64,000 nt of DNA from positions 249,497 to 313,496 of the forward strand of contig NZ_LPNO01000024.1 of NCBI RefSeq assembly GCF_001952855.1, given 5' to 3'. Source of the stretch: Pseudomonas sp. ATCC PTA-122608. Lineage in GTDB: Bacteria; Pseudomonadota; Gammaproteobacteria; Pseudomonadales; Pseudomonadaceae. Shown piece after piece: positions 25,743 to 34,868 of this stretch. Position 1 is the first letter of the stretch, and every line of letters starts with the position of its first letter. Made by a program: the position numbers and the translations under genes. The notes beneath the pieces are model-generated. The model ran no database searches. It had not been told where the DNA came from and saw only the letters and a list, made by a program, of their open reading frames with translations.

Positions 25743-27035
25743 ATGAACCTACCTGCCGCACGCCCTTTGCTGGGCTGCATTGCCGACGATTTCACCGGAG
25801 CCACCGACCTCGCCAATATGCTGGTGCGCGGCGGAATGCGTACGGTGCAGAGCATTGGCATTCCGAGCGACGAAGTCGCGGCCGGGCTGGACGCAGACGC
25901 CATCGTCATTGCCCTGAAATCTCGCACCCTGCCCGCTGCCGAAGCCATCGCCGACTCCCTGGCCGCCCTGGAGTGGCTGCGCGCACAGGGTTGCGAGCAG
26001 ATTTTCTTCAAGTACTGCTCCACGTTCGACTCGACGTCCGCCGGCAATATCGGCCAGGTCAGCGAAGCGCTGCTCAAGGCGCTGGGCAGTGACTTCACCC
26101 TCGCCTGCCCGGCGTTTCCGGAGAACGGCCGGACGATCTTCCGTGGCCATCTGTTCGTGCAAGACCAGTTACTCAATGAGTCGGGCATGCAGCACCATCC
26201 GCTGACCCCCATGACCGATGCCAACCTGGTCCGTGTGTTGCAGTCGCAAACCTCATACAAGGTTGGGCTGCTGCGCTACGACAGCATCGCCCAGGGCGTT
26301 GCGCAGGTGCGCGAGAAGATCGCCGAACTGCGCGCCCAAGGTGTGGGCATGGCGGTTGCCGATGCGCTGTCCGACCAGGACCTTTATACCCTCGGCGCCG
26401 CCTGCGCCGACTTGCCGCTGTTGACGGGTGGTTCGGGCCTGGCCCTGGGGCTTCCGGAAAACTTCCGCCGTGCCGGCAAGCTGCGCGACTTCGATCCGGC
26501 CTCGCTGCCAACGGTGGAAGGCGGCGAAGTGGTGCTGGCCGGCAGCGCGTCGATCGCCACCAACGGCCAGGTTGCCGCCTGGATCGAGGCCGGGCGGCCA
26601 GCGCTGCGCATCGACCCGCTGGCCCTGGCGGCCGGTGAACCGGTGGTGGCAAACGCCGTGGCTTTTGCACGCAACCAGCCACACACCGTCTTGATCTACG
26701 CCACCAGTACTCCGGACGAAGTCAAAGCGGTCCAGCAGCAACTGGGCGCCGAGCATGCGGGCGAGCTGGTGGAGAACGCCTTGGGCGCCATCGCCCAGGC
26801 CCTTCGCGAGAGCGGCGTGCGGCGCTTCGTTGTCGCGGGCGGTGAAACCTCCGGTGCGGTAGTCAAGGCCCTCGGCGTACACCTGTTGCAGATTGGCGCG
26901 CAGATCGACCCCGGCGTACCGGCCACCGTCAGCAACACGGTTGAGCCGCTGGCGCTGGCTCTCAAGTCCGGCAACTTCGGCGGCCGGGACTTTTTCGACA
27001 AGGCCCTGAAGCAATTGGCCGGAGGTGCGCAATGA
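25743..27035 (+). CDS. otnK: 3-oxo-tetronate kinase (DUF1537 / four-carbon acid sugar kinase)
   Basis: Phosphorylates 3-oxo-tetronate at C4 with ATP, third step of threonate breakdown. The 430-residue product begins with LGCIADDFTGATDLANML, the family substrate-binding signature, and has LTGGSGLALGLPENFR mid-protein and VAGGETSGAVVKALG near the C-terminus, the ATP-binding part. It starts ten bases after ltnD behind AAGGA and overlaps otnC by four bases (ATGA). Confidence 0.92.
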   Translation: MNLPAARPLLGCIADDFTGATDLANMLVRGGMRTVQSIGIPSDEVAAGLDADAIVIALKSRTLPAAEAIADSLAALEWLRAQGCEQIFFKYCSTFDSTSAGNIGQVSEALLKALGSDFTLACPAFPENGRTIFRGHLFVQDQLLNESGMQHHPLTPMTDANLVRVLQSQTSYKVGLLRYDSIAQGVAQVREKIAELRAQGVGMAVADALSDQDLYTLGAACADLPLLTGGSGLALGLPENFRRAGKLRDFDPASLPTVEGGEVVLAGSASIATNGQVAAWIEAGRPALRIDPLALAAGEPVVANAVAFARNQPHTVLIYATSTPDEVKAVQQQLGAEHAGELVENALGAIAQALRESGVRRFVVAGGETSGAVVKALGVHLLQIGAQIDPGVPATVSNTVEPLALALKSGNFGGRDFFDKALKQLAGGAQ

Positions 27036-27670
27036 GCCGCGAAAACGCACTGCGCGAGGAGATTTGCACAGTTGGGCACAGCCTCTACCAGCGCGGGTTT
27101 ACGGTGGGCAGCGCCGGCAACATCAGCGCCCGGCTCGATGACGGCTGGCTGATCACCCCCACCGACGCCTGCCTTGGGCGCCTGGATCCTGCGGCCATTG
27201 CCAAGGTCGATCTGGCGGGCAAATGGGTGTCGGGCGACAAGCCGTCGAAGACCCTGGCCCTGCATCGCCAGGTCTACGATCGCAACCCTGGCGTGGGCGG
27301 TGTGGTGCATACCCATTCCACGCACCTGGTGGCCTTGACCCTGGCCGGGGTGTGGAGCCAGGACGACATCTTGCCGCCGCTGACGCCGTATCAGGTGATG
27401 AAGGTGGGCCATATCCCGTTGATCAACTATCAACGCCCTGGCGCCCCCAATGTCGCCGAACAGGTGGCGCAACTGGCCAACCGCGTACGCGGCGTGATGC
27501 TCGAACGACTGGGGCCGGTGGTCTGGGAAAGCTCCGTGTCCAAGGCCAGTTATGCCCTGGAAGAACTCGAAGAAACCGCACGGCTTTGGCTGATGAGCAA
27601 CCCGCGCCCGGCGCCACTGGACCAGGCCGCACTGGACGAACTGCGGGAGACGTTCGGCGCCCAGTGGTAG
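27032..27670 (+). CDS. otnC: 3-oxo-tetronate 4-phosphate decarboxylase (class II aldolase family)
   Basis: Splits 3-oxo-tetronate 4-phosphate into dihydroxyacetone phosphate and CO2, last step of the pathway. The 212-residue protein has GSAGNISARL (phosphate binding), the metal-binding HTHSTHLVAL and the glutamate and histidine region of an aldolase II fold. In this protein the common second NHG-type histidine motif is replaced by ERLGPVVWESSVSKASYALEE, as in the decarboxylase subgroup. It is translationally coupled to otnK by an ATGA overlap. Confidence 0.88.
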   Translation: MSRENALREEICTVGHSLYQRGFTVGSAGNISARLDDGWLITPTDACLGRLDPAAIAKVDLAGKWVSGDKPSKTLALHRQVYDRNPGVGGVVHTHSTHLVALTLAGVWSQDDILPPLTPYQVMKVGHIPLINYQRPGAPNVAEQVAQLANRVRGVMLERLGPVVWESSVSKASYALEELEETARLWLMSNPRPAPLDQAALDELRETFGAQW

Positions 27671-27775
27671 GTCTCCGGTTTTATCCGCAACGCCTCTGAT
27701 GCACGCCTTCGCGACGAGGCAGCCACGCTGTCGCGACTGCGTGCCTGAACAATAAAAACAACAGGACATTCCAGC

Positions 27776-27856
27776 ATGATCAAGCCCTACTGCAGTGTTG
27801 ACCCTTTCAGTGGCACTTACCTTCCGGACGTTCAGCGCGAAGGGTGGATGCTATGA
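27776..27856 (+). CDS. 26-codon small ORF coupled to the permease gene
   Basis: ATG at 27776 follows ACAGGACATTCCAGC (AGGA with eight bases of spacing) and encodes 26 residues, MIKPYCSVDPF...GWML. The stop TGA overlaps the permease ATG (ATGA) at 27853-27856. The 180-base gap between otnC and the permease is otherwise without a gene. It may be a translated leader that couples or regulates permease synthesis. I do not recognise the peptide. Confidence 0.4.
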   Translation: MIKPYCSVDPFSGTYLPDVQREGWML

Positions 27857-29313
27857 GCCCGCTTATTCTGATGGCAACCGCCGGCCTTGGGATCGCGCTG
27901 CTGCTGTTTCTGGTCCTCAAGTACAAGTTCCAGCCGTTTGTGGCGCTGATGCTGGTGAGCATCCTGGTGGCGTTGGTCGCCGGGGTGAAACCGGCCGACC
28001 TGGTCGCCACCATCGAAGGCGGGATGGGCAAGACCCTCGGCCATATCGCAATCATCATCGCCCTGGGCGCCATGATCGGTCGCATCATCGAGTTGTCCGG
28101 TGGCGCCGAGGCGCTGGCGAAAACCCTGATCGAACGCTTCGGTAACCGACGCACGCCACTGGCGTTGACGGTGGCCGGCTTCATCATCGGTGTGCCGGTA
28201 TTCTTCGAAGTCGGGGTGATCATCCTGATGCCGCTGGCCTATGGCGTTGCCCGCCGTGCCCGCAAACCGCTGCTGATGTTTGCCTTGCCGATGTGCGCGG
28301 CGCTGCTCACCGTGCACGCCTTCCTGCCTCCGCATCCAGGTGCCGTCGCGGCCGCCAGCCAACTGGGCGCCGACCTGGGCCGGGTGCTGATGTTCGGACT
28401 GCCGCTCACGGCCTTCCTGTGCTACGTCGGCTACCGCGTGGCCGGACGCATGACCCGCCGCTTCTACCCGATGTCCGATGATATCCGTGCCGAAGTCTAC
28501 GGCCCTCACGTGACCAACGATGACCTGCGCGCCTGGCATAACGGCAACGCCCAGAACGTCGAACAGGGTGCTGGCGCCATCGCGCACATGGGTCTCGAAG
28601 AATCCACCAGCAGTCTCGTTGCCAAGCTGCCGCCCGCTCCGGCGCCGGGGTTCGGGCTGATCGTCAGCCTGATCCTGTTGCCCATCATCCTGATTCTGCT
28701 GGGCACCCTGGCGACGTCGCTGCTGCCCATCGAGTCGACGTTGCGGGCGATCATGACGGTCCTCGGCGCTCCGTTGGTGGCACTGCTGCTCGACACCTTG
28801 CTGTGTGCCTGGCTGTTGGGCTCCCGTCGCGGCTGGAGCCGTACCCAGGTGTCCGATGTGATCGGCTCGGCATTGCCTGGCGTGGCCATGGTGATCCTGA
28901 TCGCCGGTGCCGGCGGCGTGTTCGGCAAGGTGCTGGTGGACACCGGGATCGGTGCGGTGGTCTCTGACTTGCTGCGCACCACCGGGCTGCCGGTGCTGGC
29001 GCTGGGCTTTTTGCTGACCATGCTGCTGCGCGCGGTGCAGGGTTCGACCACCGTGGCACTGGTGACGACTGCGGGTATCATCAGCCCGTTGATTGCCACG
29101 CTCAACCTGACGCCCAACCATATGGCCCTGCTGTGCCTGGCCATGGGCGGTGGCGGGCTGGCGATGTCGCACATCAACGATGCCGGCTACTGGATTTTCA
29201 CTAAACTGGCCGGCCTTAATGTGGCCGACGGCCTGCGCACCTGGACGGTGATCACCACCCTCCTGGGTACCCTGGGTTTCCTTGTCACCCTGTTGATCTG
29301 GCCTTTTGTCTGA
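27853..29313 (+). CDS. GntP-family proton symporter, probable threonate permease
   Basis: Inner-membrane carrier of about 486 residues with at least twelve hydrophobic segments. Typical GntP-family blocks are present: KYKFQPFVALMLVSILVAL near the start, GVPVFFEVGVIILMPLAYG, HPGAVAAASQLGADLG and, near the C-terminus, GSTTVALVTTAGIISP. Position between otnC and otnI suggests it brings in threonate or a related C4 sugar acid. Its ATG overlaps the stop of a 26-codon ORF; it ends 11 bases before the otnI start. Confidence 0.9.
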   Translation: MSPLILMATAGLGIALLLFLVLKYKFQPFVALMLVSILVALVAGVKPADLVATIEGGMGKTLGHIAIIIALGAMIGRIIELSGGAEALAKTLIERFGNRRTPLALTVAGFIIGVPVFFEVGVIILMPLAYGVARRARKPLLMFALPMCAALLTVHAFLPPHPGAVAAASQLGADLGRVLMFGLPLTAFLCYVGYRVAGRMTRRFYPMSDDIRAEVYGPHVTNDDLRAWHNGNAQNVEQGAGAIAHMGLEESTSSLVAKLPPAPAPGFGLIVSLILLPIILILLGTLATSLLPIESTLRAIMTVLGAPLVALLLDTLLCAWLLGSRRGWSRTQVSDVIGSALPGVAMVILIAGAGGVFGKVLVDTGIGAVVSDLLRTTGLPVLALGFLLTMLLRAVQGSTTVALVTTAGIISPLIATLNLTPNHMALLCLAMGGGGLAMSHINDAGYWIFTKLAGLNVADGLRTWTVITTLLGTLGFLVTLLIWPFV

Positions 29314-29323
29314 AGGAGTTCAC

Positions 29324-30106
29324 ATGCCTCGCTTTGCTGCCAACCTGAGCATGCTCTACCCCGAACGTCCGTTTCTAGAGCGCTTCGCCGCTGCTGCCGC
29401 CGACGGATTCGAAGCGGTGGAGTATCTGTTTCCCTATGAGTACAGTCCGCAGGAACTTCAGCAACGCCTGAGCGACAACGGCTTGGTGCAAGCCCTGTTC
29501 AACGCGCCGCCAGGTGACTGGGCGGCGGGCGAGCGCGGCATCGCGACCTTACCGGGTCGCGAGGACGAGTTTCGCGCCGGCTTCGACCGGGCGCTGGAGT
29601 ACGCCGCCGTGCTGGGCAATACCCGCATCCATGTGATGGCCGGCTTGCTGCCGTCGCAAAGCGACCGAGCGCAGCACCATGGCGTGTACCTGGAAAACCT
29701 TGCCTACGCTGCCGCCCAAGCGGCGCAGGCCGGCGTTACAGTGCTGCTGGAACCGATCAACACTCGAGACATGCCGGGGTTTTTCCTCAACCGCCAGGAT
29801 CAGGCACAGGCCATCTGCAAGGAGGTCGGGGCCCGCAACCTGAAGGTCCAGTTCGACTGCTATCACTGCCAGATCGTCGAGGGCGACCTGGCCGTGAAGC
29901 TGCGCCGCGACATGGGTGGCATTGGCCATATCCAGATTGCCGGCGTGCCTGACCGGCATGAACCGGACCTCGGGGAGCTGAATTACCCTTATCTGTTTGA
30001 GCTGATCGATGAACTGGGGTATGACGGCTGGATGGGCTGCGAATACCGACCGCGGGGCGACACCTCGGCCGGCCTGCAATGGTTGCGGGACTGGAAGGCA
30101 CGCTAA
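29324..30106 (+). CDS. otnI: 2-oxo-tetronate isomerase (hydroxypyruvate isomerase family)
   Basis: TIM-barrel isomerase of 260 residues that converts 2-oxo-tetronate to 3-oxo-tetronate. The start MPRFAANLSMLYPERPFLERF, the metal-binding EPINTRDMPGFFL, QFDCYHCQIVEGDL and IGHIQIAGVPDRHEPD, and the final GWMGCEYRP are characteristic of the family. ATG at 29324 follows AAGGAG by six bases. It completes the threonate pathway in this operon. Confidence 0.9.
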   Translation: MPRFAANLSMLYPERPFLERFAAAAADGFEAVEYLFPYEYSPQELQQRLSDNGLVQALFNAPPGDWAAGERGIATLPGREDEFRAGFDRALEYAAVLGNTRIHVMAGLLPSQSDRAQHHGVYLENLAYAAAQAAQAGVTVLLEPINTRDMPGFFLNRQDQAQAICKEVGARNLKVQFDCYHCQIVEGDLAVKLRRDMGGIGHIQIAGVPDRHEPDLGELNYPYLFELIDELGYDGWMGCEYRPRGDTSAGLQWLRDWKAR

Positions 30107-30156
30107 ACAACGCTACCCTGCCCTGCGCAGCGCTCGCAGCAGACCGAAAAGACCCG

Positions 30157-30978
30157 TCAGGCAGGCGTGAGGTCGGACGGCAACATCAGTTCGACGCCTT
30201 GCTTGCGTATGCCGTCCGCTGCGGCGGGGGCCAACGCAGCGTCGCTGATGACGATATCGAACTGCTCCAAGCCAGCGATCTTGTACATGCTGAAGGTGCC
30301 GCACTTGGAACTGCTGGCCACCAGCACCACTTGCGACGCCGACTGCATGGCCACCTGCTTGACCTCCACCTTCAACGCCGAGGGGGTGGTTATCCCGCGT
30401 CGCAGGTCCCAGGAACTGGTGGAGATAAAGGCGATGTCGGTGACCACCTGGCGCAGGGTGGCCACTGCAAGCCCGCCGACACACGAATGGTTGGAGTGAT
30501 CCAACTGCCCGCCCGTGTGAATCACCGTCACCTGCGGGGCGTCCATCAGCGCCTGTACCACGCCGAAGTCGTTGGTCACCACGGTCATGCCGGCGAGTGC
30601 CTTGATGTAAGGCACGATCTCCAGCGTACTGGTGCCTGCGTCCAGGTAAACCGTCATGTCCGCACGCAGCAAGCGCGCGGCAAGCCTGGCCATGGCCTGT
30701 TTCTGCGGCAACTCCACCACGGCCTTGAGCTGATGGCTCGGCTCGCTGTGAAGCTGGCTGGCAATGCGTACCCCGCCGGTGACCGAATACGCCCGGCCTT
30801 CCTGCTCCAGCAACGCAATGTCGCGCCGCACGGTCATGTGCGAGCAATCGAACATCTCCATCAACTGATGAACACTCAGCACTTGGTGCTTGCGCAGTTG
30901 ACGCAGTATCAGCTCACGGCGCTGATCAGGAATCATCGGTGCGCCGCTCTCGGCGGTGATGTCCTTCTGGCTTGGCAT
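30157..30978 (-). CDS. DeoR-family transcriptional regulator of threonate genes
   Basis: Sugar-responsive repressor of 273 residues. A DeoR helix-turn-helix lies near residues 20-60 (LSVHQLMEMFDCSHMTVRRDIALLEQEG), followed by the ligand-binding DeoRC domain with YLDAGTSTLEIVPYI and the FISTSSWD-GITTPS segment. The ATG at 30978 follows GGAG; a longer frame to 31140 lacks a ribosome-binding site. It is convergent with otnI and, by position, probably controls the ltnD operon with a sugar phosphate as inducer. No operator was identified. Confidence 0.87.
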   Translation of the reverse strand: MPSQKDITAESGAPMIPDQRRELILRQLRKHQVLSVHQLMEMFDCSHMTVRRDIALLEQEGRAYSVTGGVRIASQLHSEPSHQLKAVVELPQKQAMARLAARLLRADMTVYLDAGTSTLEIVPYIKALAGMTVVTNDFGVVQALMDAPQVTVIHTGGQLDHSNHSCVGGLAVATLRQVVTDIAFISTSSWDLRRGITTPSALKVEVKQVAMQSASQVVLVASSSKCGTFSMYKIAGLEQFDIVISDAALAPAAADGIRKQGVELMLPSDLTPA

Positions 30979-31200
30979 TCGAGGCTCCAACGGGTACGGC
31001 GGACGGGGTTCGGGTGAACCACATAGTAGCGAATCCATCGCTGCCCGCGCGAGCCTGACAAAAAAAGCCGAGTTCAAGATGACTGACCGCCAAACGACCC
31101 GCTGGCGAACGAAGCACGTGCGCAGGTCAATACTGGGCAAAGCGTGACGGCACGATGGCCCGCCTCGCGTGTCTTTGTTTTATGAGAACCGGAAAACTTC

Positions 31201-32052
31201 ATGGAGACGCCTGTGAGCATCAGAGACAACGCCGAGGACTACCAGGCACTCAAGCGGGCCGTCGGCCTGCTGGAGTCACCCTCCCTGACAGCGAGGCTGT
31301 CCGGCATGATCGGCTCACCGATTGAAAGCGCGGTGAAGGCATTGCCGGGGGTGGTTTCAAAAAGGATCAACGGCGCCGTGGCGGCGGCGCTGCACTCCTC
31401 CGCCGGCGCGGCGCTGAAGAGCCTGGAGAACAGCCCGAAAAAACCGGCCTCGACCCGGCTGCACAAAGCCTTCGCGGCGACCTCGGGCGCTATCGGTGGG
31501 GCCTTCGGTTTTGCGGCGCTGTTTGTCGAACTGCCGATCTCCACCACCATCATGATGCGCGCGGTCGCCGATGTGGCGCGCAGCGAAGGTTTTGACCTGG
31601 GGGACTTTGCGACCAAGCAGGCGTGTATTGAGGTGTTTGCCATGGGCGGCAACCGCCAGGCCGACGATGCGACGGAGACGGGTTACTACATGACCCGCAG
31701 CTTCACTACCCAGGCCATGCAACAACTGTCGAAGGAACTGGCGGGGATCGCCGCCAAGCAGGGTTCCAAGGCCATCAGCACCTTGTCCCCGGGGCAAGCT
31801 GGCAAATGGCTGGCGATCCTGATCGATAAGGTCGCGACCCAGTTTGGCTTTACCATTTCCAGCAAGTTCGCGGCGCAGGCCGTTCCCGTGATGGGCGCCT
31901 TTACCGGGGCGACCATCAATACGCTGTTCACCCACTTCTATCAGGACATGGCGCGGGGGCACTTCATCGTCAAACGGCTTGAAGAGAAATATGGTTTTGA
32001 GGCGGTCAAGGATGAGTACATGGCCATCAAGGCAGCCCCCCGGGTGAACTAG
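31201..32052 (+). CDS. EcsC-family protein
   Basis: Protein of 283 residues, recognised by GGAFGFAALFVELPISTTIMMRAVADVARSEG and the AKEL..TLSPGQAGKWLAILI region typical of EcsC-like proteins. Three amphipathic to hydrophobic stretches (about 95-125, 200-215, 225-250) suggest membrane association. The family has no settled function. The ATG at 31201 has only a weak ribosome-binding site; a GTG at 31213 has GGAG six bases ahead and is an equally good start. It stands alone between two intergenic gaps. Confidence 0.8.
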   Translation: METPVSIRDNAEDYQALKRAVGLLESPSLTARLSGMIGSPIESAVKALPGVVSKRINGAVAAALHSSAGAALKSLENSPKKPASTRLHKAFAATSGAIGGAFGFAALFVELPISTTIMMRAVADVARSEGFDLGDFATKQACIEVFAMGGNRQADDATETGYYMTRSFTTQAMQQLSKELAGIAAKQGSKAISTLSPGQAGKWLAILIDKVATQFGFTISSKFAAQAVPVMGAFTGATINTLFTHFYQDMARGHFIVKRLEEKYGFEAVKDEYMAIKAAPRVN

Positions 32053-32216
32053 ACGCGGGGAAATGCCTGGCACCACGATGCCCTGGGAACAGGTTTGCCG
32101 GGAGTGGCCGCCCGGATGCATACGTTTGCGCTATCTGGTGCATAGAAAAAATAACATCATAATGATGGCACTGTCTGATACTTTGTTGTACGAACTTAGC
32201 CGCTCCGAGGATTGTC

Positions 32217-34013
32217 ATGGGCGAAGGCGCTCCTATTCCGCCGAATGAAGTTGAACGGCTAAAAGAGGTCGCGAAATTTTGTCCACCCGACAGCGACTAC
32301 GATGACGTCTTTGAAAAAATCGTCGAGATGGCGTCTGCCTACTTCAATGCCCCCATCGCACTGATTTCAATTGTCGATAAACACCGGCAATGGTTCAAAG
32401 CACGCGTGGGACTGACAGAAACGCAGACACCGCGAGAAGTCTCTTTTTGCGCCTACTCTACGCTGGACAATTCCCTGCTGGAGGTGATGGACGCGACGCT
32501 GGATGCCCGTTTCAAACACAACCCCCTGGTAACAGGGCCGCCGCATATTCGTTATTACGCGGGCGCGCCGTTGACCACGGAGGATGGTTTTACACTGGGA
32601 AGTCTCTGCATCATTGACACCGTCTCCCGCCCCCCCATGAATGAGCGTGACAGTGCGATGCTCAACGGCTTCGCCGAGCTGGTGATGATGCGCATACAGG
32701 GCATGCGGTCTCGCAACTTTATAGACCAACCCACGGGGCTGTTTAATCGACTCAGGCTTGAAGAGGATATACGTCAAGCGCTGAAGCTTAAAAAACCGTG
32801 CCGTGTGTATGCAGTTGACATTACCTCGCCAAAGTTCCTCAACGATATCGTAAAGGCCCTGGGATATAGCTTTGCGGGAGACCTGGTCCTGGCGATCAAA
32901 TCTCGCCTGCAAACACTCTTACCCACGCGGTGCCTGCTTTACAAAATAAGCCCGACCCGGTTTGGCTTCATCCTTGAGGAGGAACAAACCACCGAGCACA
33001 TCTGCACAAGTATTCTGACGGACTTCAAAAAGCCGGTTGAATGCCACGGCATCCCCATACTCATGCAAGTGGGGATTGGCGTCCTGCCTATTCATGGCTC
33101 AGGGCAGCAAGACTGGCTGCGCCTGCTGGTCAGCGCAGCAGATGAGGCGCGTGACCGCAAGCTGGGATGGTCTCTCTATAAACCTCATTTTGATGCCGCT
33201 CAACAACGCGCTTTCATGTTGTTGAGTTCTTTGCCGGAGGCGGTCAAGTCCGACAAACAGTTCAGCCTGGTGTATCAACCCAAAATCAAACTGCCTTCCG
33301 GAAGCTGTCATTCGGTAGAGGCATTGTTACGGTGGACCCATCCGTTGCTTGGCCCCATCAGCCCTGCTGAATTCATACCCTTGGCTGAAAAAACCGCCCT
33401 GATACCCTCCGTTGGATTATGGGTGCTCAACGCAATCATCCGGCAAACGGTTGTTTGGAAAGCGCAAGGTCTGCTCCTGCGGATAGCGATGAATATCACT
33501 GTCAGCGATCTGGAGAGTTCAGAGTTCGTAGACGCGATGATTCATGAAATTCAAACGTACGGCCTGGACCCGGCCAGCTTTGAACTTGAGTTTACCGAAA
33601 GCATGCTGATGACCAACCCTGAAGAAGTCATTCGGCAGCTGGAACGGGTTCGTAAGTTTGGCGTAGAGGTTGCCGTTGATGATTTCGGCACGGGCTACAG
33701 TAACTGGGCGTATTTGAAGGAACTACCGGCCACTAGCGTCAAGCTTGATCAATCACTGATCAGCGGACTGGGCACCAATCAAAATGACAAGCAACTGGTT
33801 AAAACCCTGATAGGCCTGGCGAAGGGGCTCGGCTACCGCGTCGTTGCCGAAGGCGTAGAAAACCAGGAAATCCTCGACCTCTTAATACAGTGGGGGTGTT
33901 CCGAAGCGCAGGGCTACCTGATAGCAAAGCCTATGAGCGCAGCGGACCTGGAAACCTGGATAGGAGTGTGCTCTGGCGACCCTTCATTAGACGGTACCCA
34001 AAACCATACTTAA
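32217..34013 (+). CDS. GAF - degenerate GGDEF - EAL protein, probable c-di-GMP phosphodiesterase
   Basis: A 598-residue cytoplasmic signalling protein. Residues 25-165 are a GAF domain (PIALISIVDKHRQWFKARVGL). Residues 175-330 look like a GGDEF domain in which the catalytic loop reads SPTRFGF, so it should not make c-di-GMP. Residues 345-590 are an EAL domain with SVEALLRW, ELEFTES, DDFGTGYSN, KLDQSLI and the EGVEN loop, all catalytic and metal-binding positions I can check being present. The ATG follows GAGG. The gene has lower GC than its neighbours. Confidence 0.9.
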   Translation: MGEGAPIPPNEVERLKEVAKFCPPDSDYDDVFEKIVEMASAYFNAPIALISIVDKHRQWFKARVGLTETQTPREVSFCAYSTLDNSLLEVMDATLDARFKHNPLVTGPPHIRYYAGAPLTTEDGFTLGSLCIIDTVSRPPMNERDSAMLNGFAELVMMRIQGMRSRNFIDQPTGLFNRLRLEEDIRQALKLKKPCRVYAVDITSPKFLNDIVKALGYSFAGDLVLAIKSRLQTLLPTRCLLYKISPTRFGFILEEEQTTEHICTSILTDFKKPVECHGIPILMQVGIGVLPIHGSGQQDWLRLLVSAADEARDRKLGWSLYKPHFDAAQQRAFMLLSSLPEAVKSDKQFSLVYQPKIKLPSGSCHSVEALLRWTHPLLGPISPAEFIPLAEKTALIPSVGLWVLNAIIRQTVVWKAQGLLLRIAMNITVSDLESSEFVDAMIHEIQTYGLDPASFELEFTESMLMTNPEEVIRQLERVRKFGVEVAVDDFGTGYSNWAYLKELPATSVKLDQSLISGLGTNQNDKQLVKTLIGLAKGLGYRVVAEGVENQEILDLLIQWGCSEAQGYLIAKPMSAADLETWIGVCSGDPSLDGTQNHT

Positions 34014-34055
34014 ACGTACCGGATCGCCCTGGATTTAAGTAGTTTTGCGCAGAAA

Positions 34056-34078
34056 CGAAAAAAGACGCCGAAGCGTCT
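34056..34078 (-). terminator. Intrinsic terminator on the minus strand
   Basis: Minus strand AGACGC-TTCG-GCGTCT followed by a run of T. It lies downstream of the tRNA-Gly hairpin terminator and is probably a second stop for the gacA-uvrC-pgsA-tRNA transcript. Confidence 0.7.
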
Positions 34079-34096
34079 ATTCCTTAAATCACAGGC

Positions 34097-34130
34097 AAAA
34101 AAAAGCCACTCGTTAGAGTGGCTTTTTCTT
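34097..34130. terminator. Bidirectional intrinsic terminator between the EAL gene and tRNA-Gly
   Basis: AAGCCACTC / GAGTGGCTT with the loop GTTA, flanked by eight A on the left and a T-run on the right. It can end the EAL transcript on the plus strand and the tRNA-Gly transcript on the minus strand. Confidence 0.85.
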
Positions 34131-34136
34131 TGTGTT

Positions 34137-34212
<76 letters not shown>

Positions 34213-34275
34213 GTCTTGGTGATGCGCATTCTATAGAATCCTCATCACCCGTCAACCCCTTGATTCAAAAAAGTT

Positions 34276-34842
34276 TTATTTCTTTTCAACCTCGGTGCGC
34301 AGATGCGGCCAAGCAGCGCGTAAATATTGCAGCATGGACCACAAGGTCAGGCCTGCGGCGACCAGCAGCAAGGCATAGCCCAGCAATACCCAGATGGAGA
34401 AGTCCGACGGGTTGGCCAGCAGGATCACCAGGGCAAGCATCTGCGCCGCAGTTTTCCATTTGCCCATGTTGGACACGGCCACATGGGCACGAGCGCCGAT
34501 TTCGGCCATCCATTCCCGCAGCGCGGATACGACGATCTCGCGACCGATGATCACGGCCGCCGGCAAGGTCAGCCAGAGGTTACCGTGCTCCTGCACCAGC
34601 AGCACCAGGGCCACCGCCACCATCAGCTTGTCGGCCACCGGGTCGAGGAACGCGCCAAACGGCGTGCTCTGCTCCAGGCGGCGGGCCAGGTAGCCGTCCA
34701 GCCAGTCGGTGGCAGCCGCAAAGGCGAAGACCGAACTGGATGCCATGTAACTCCATTCGTACGGCAGGTAAAACAGCAAAATGAAAATCGGAATGAGCAG
34801 GACGCGTAGAACGGTGATCAGATTAGGGATATTCATCGGCAC
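34276..34842 (-). CDS. pgsA: CDP-diacylglycerol--glycerol-3-phosphate 3-phosphatidyltransferase
   Basis: Membrane enzyme that makes phosphatidylglycerol phosphate, committed step to phosphatidylglycerol and cardiolipin. The 188-residue protein has the CDP-alcohol transferase motif as DGYLARR-(x)8-GAFLDPVADK (about residues 50-75) and four hydrophobic segments. It starts 26 bases after uvrC with a weak ribosome-binding site and precedes tRNA-Gly, the conserved gacA-uvrC-pgsA-tRNA order. Confidence 0.96.
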   Translation of the reverse strand: MPMNIPNLITVLRVLLIPIFILLFYLPYEWSYMASSSVFAFAAATDWLDGYLARRLEQSTPFGAFLDPVADKLMVAVALVLLVQEHGNLWLTLPAAVIIGREIVVSALREWMAEIGARAHVAVSNMGKWKTAAQMLALVILLANPSDFSIWVLLGYALLLVAAGLTLWSMLQYLRAAWPHLRTEVEKK

Positions 34843-34868
34843 AACTGGCTACGAGGTGAGAAGGCATT

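Noticed and set aside
32700..33220. Active diguanylate cyclase domain
   Set aside because: The catalytic loop is SPTRFGF instead of GGDEF, so synthesis of c-di-GMP is not expected.
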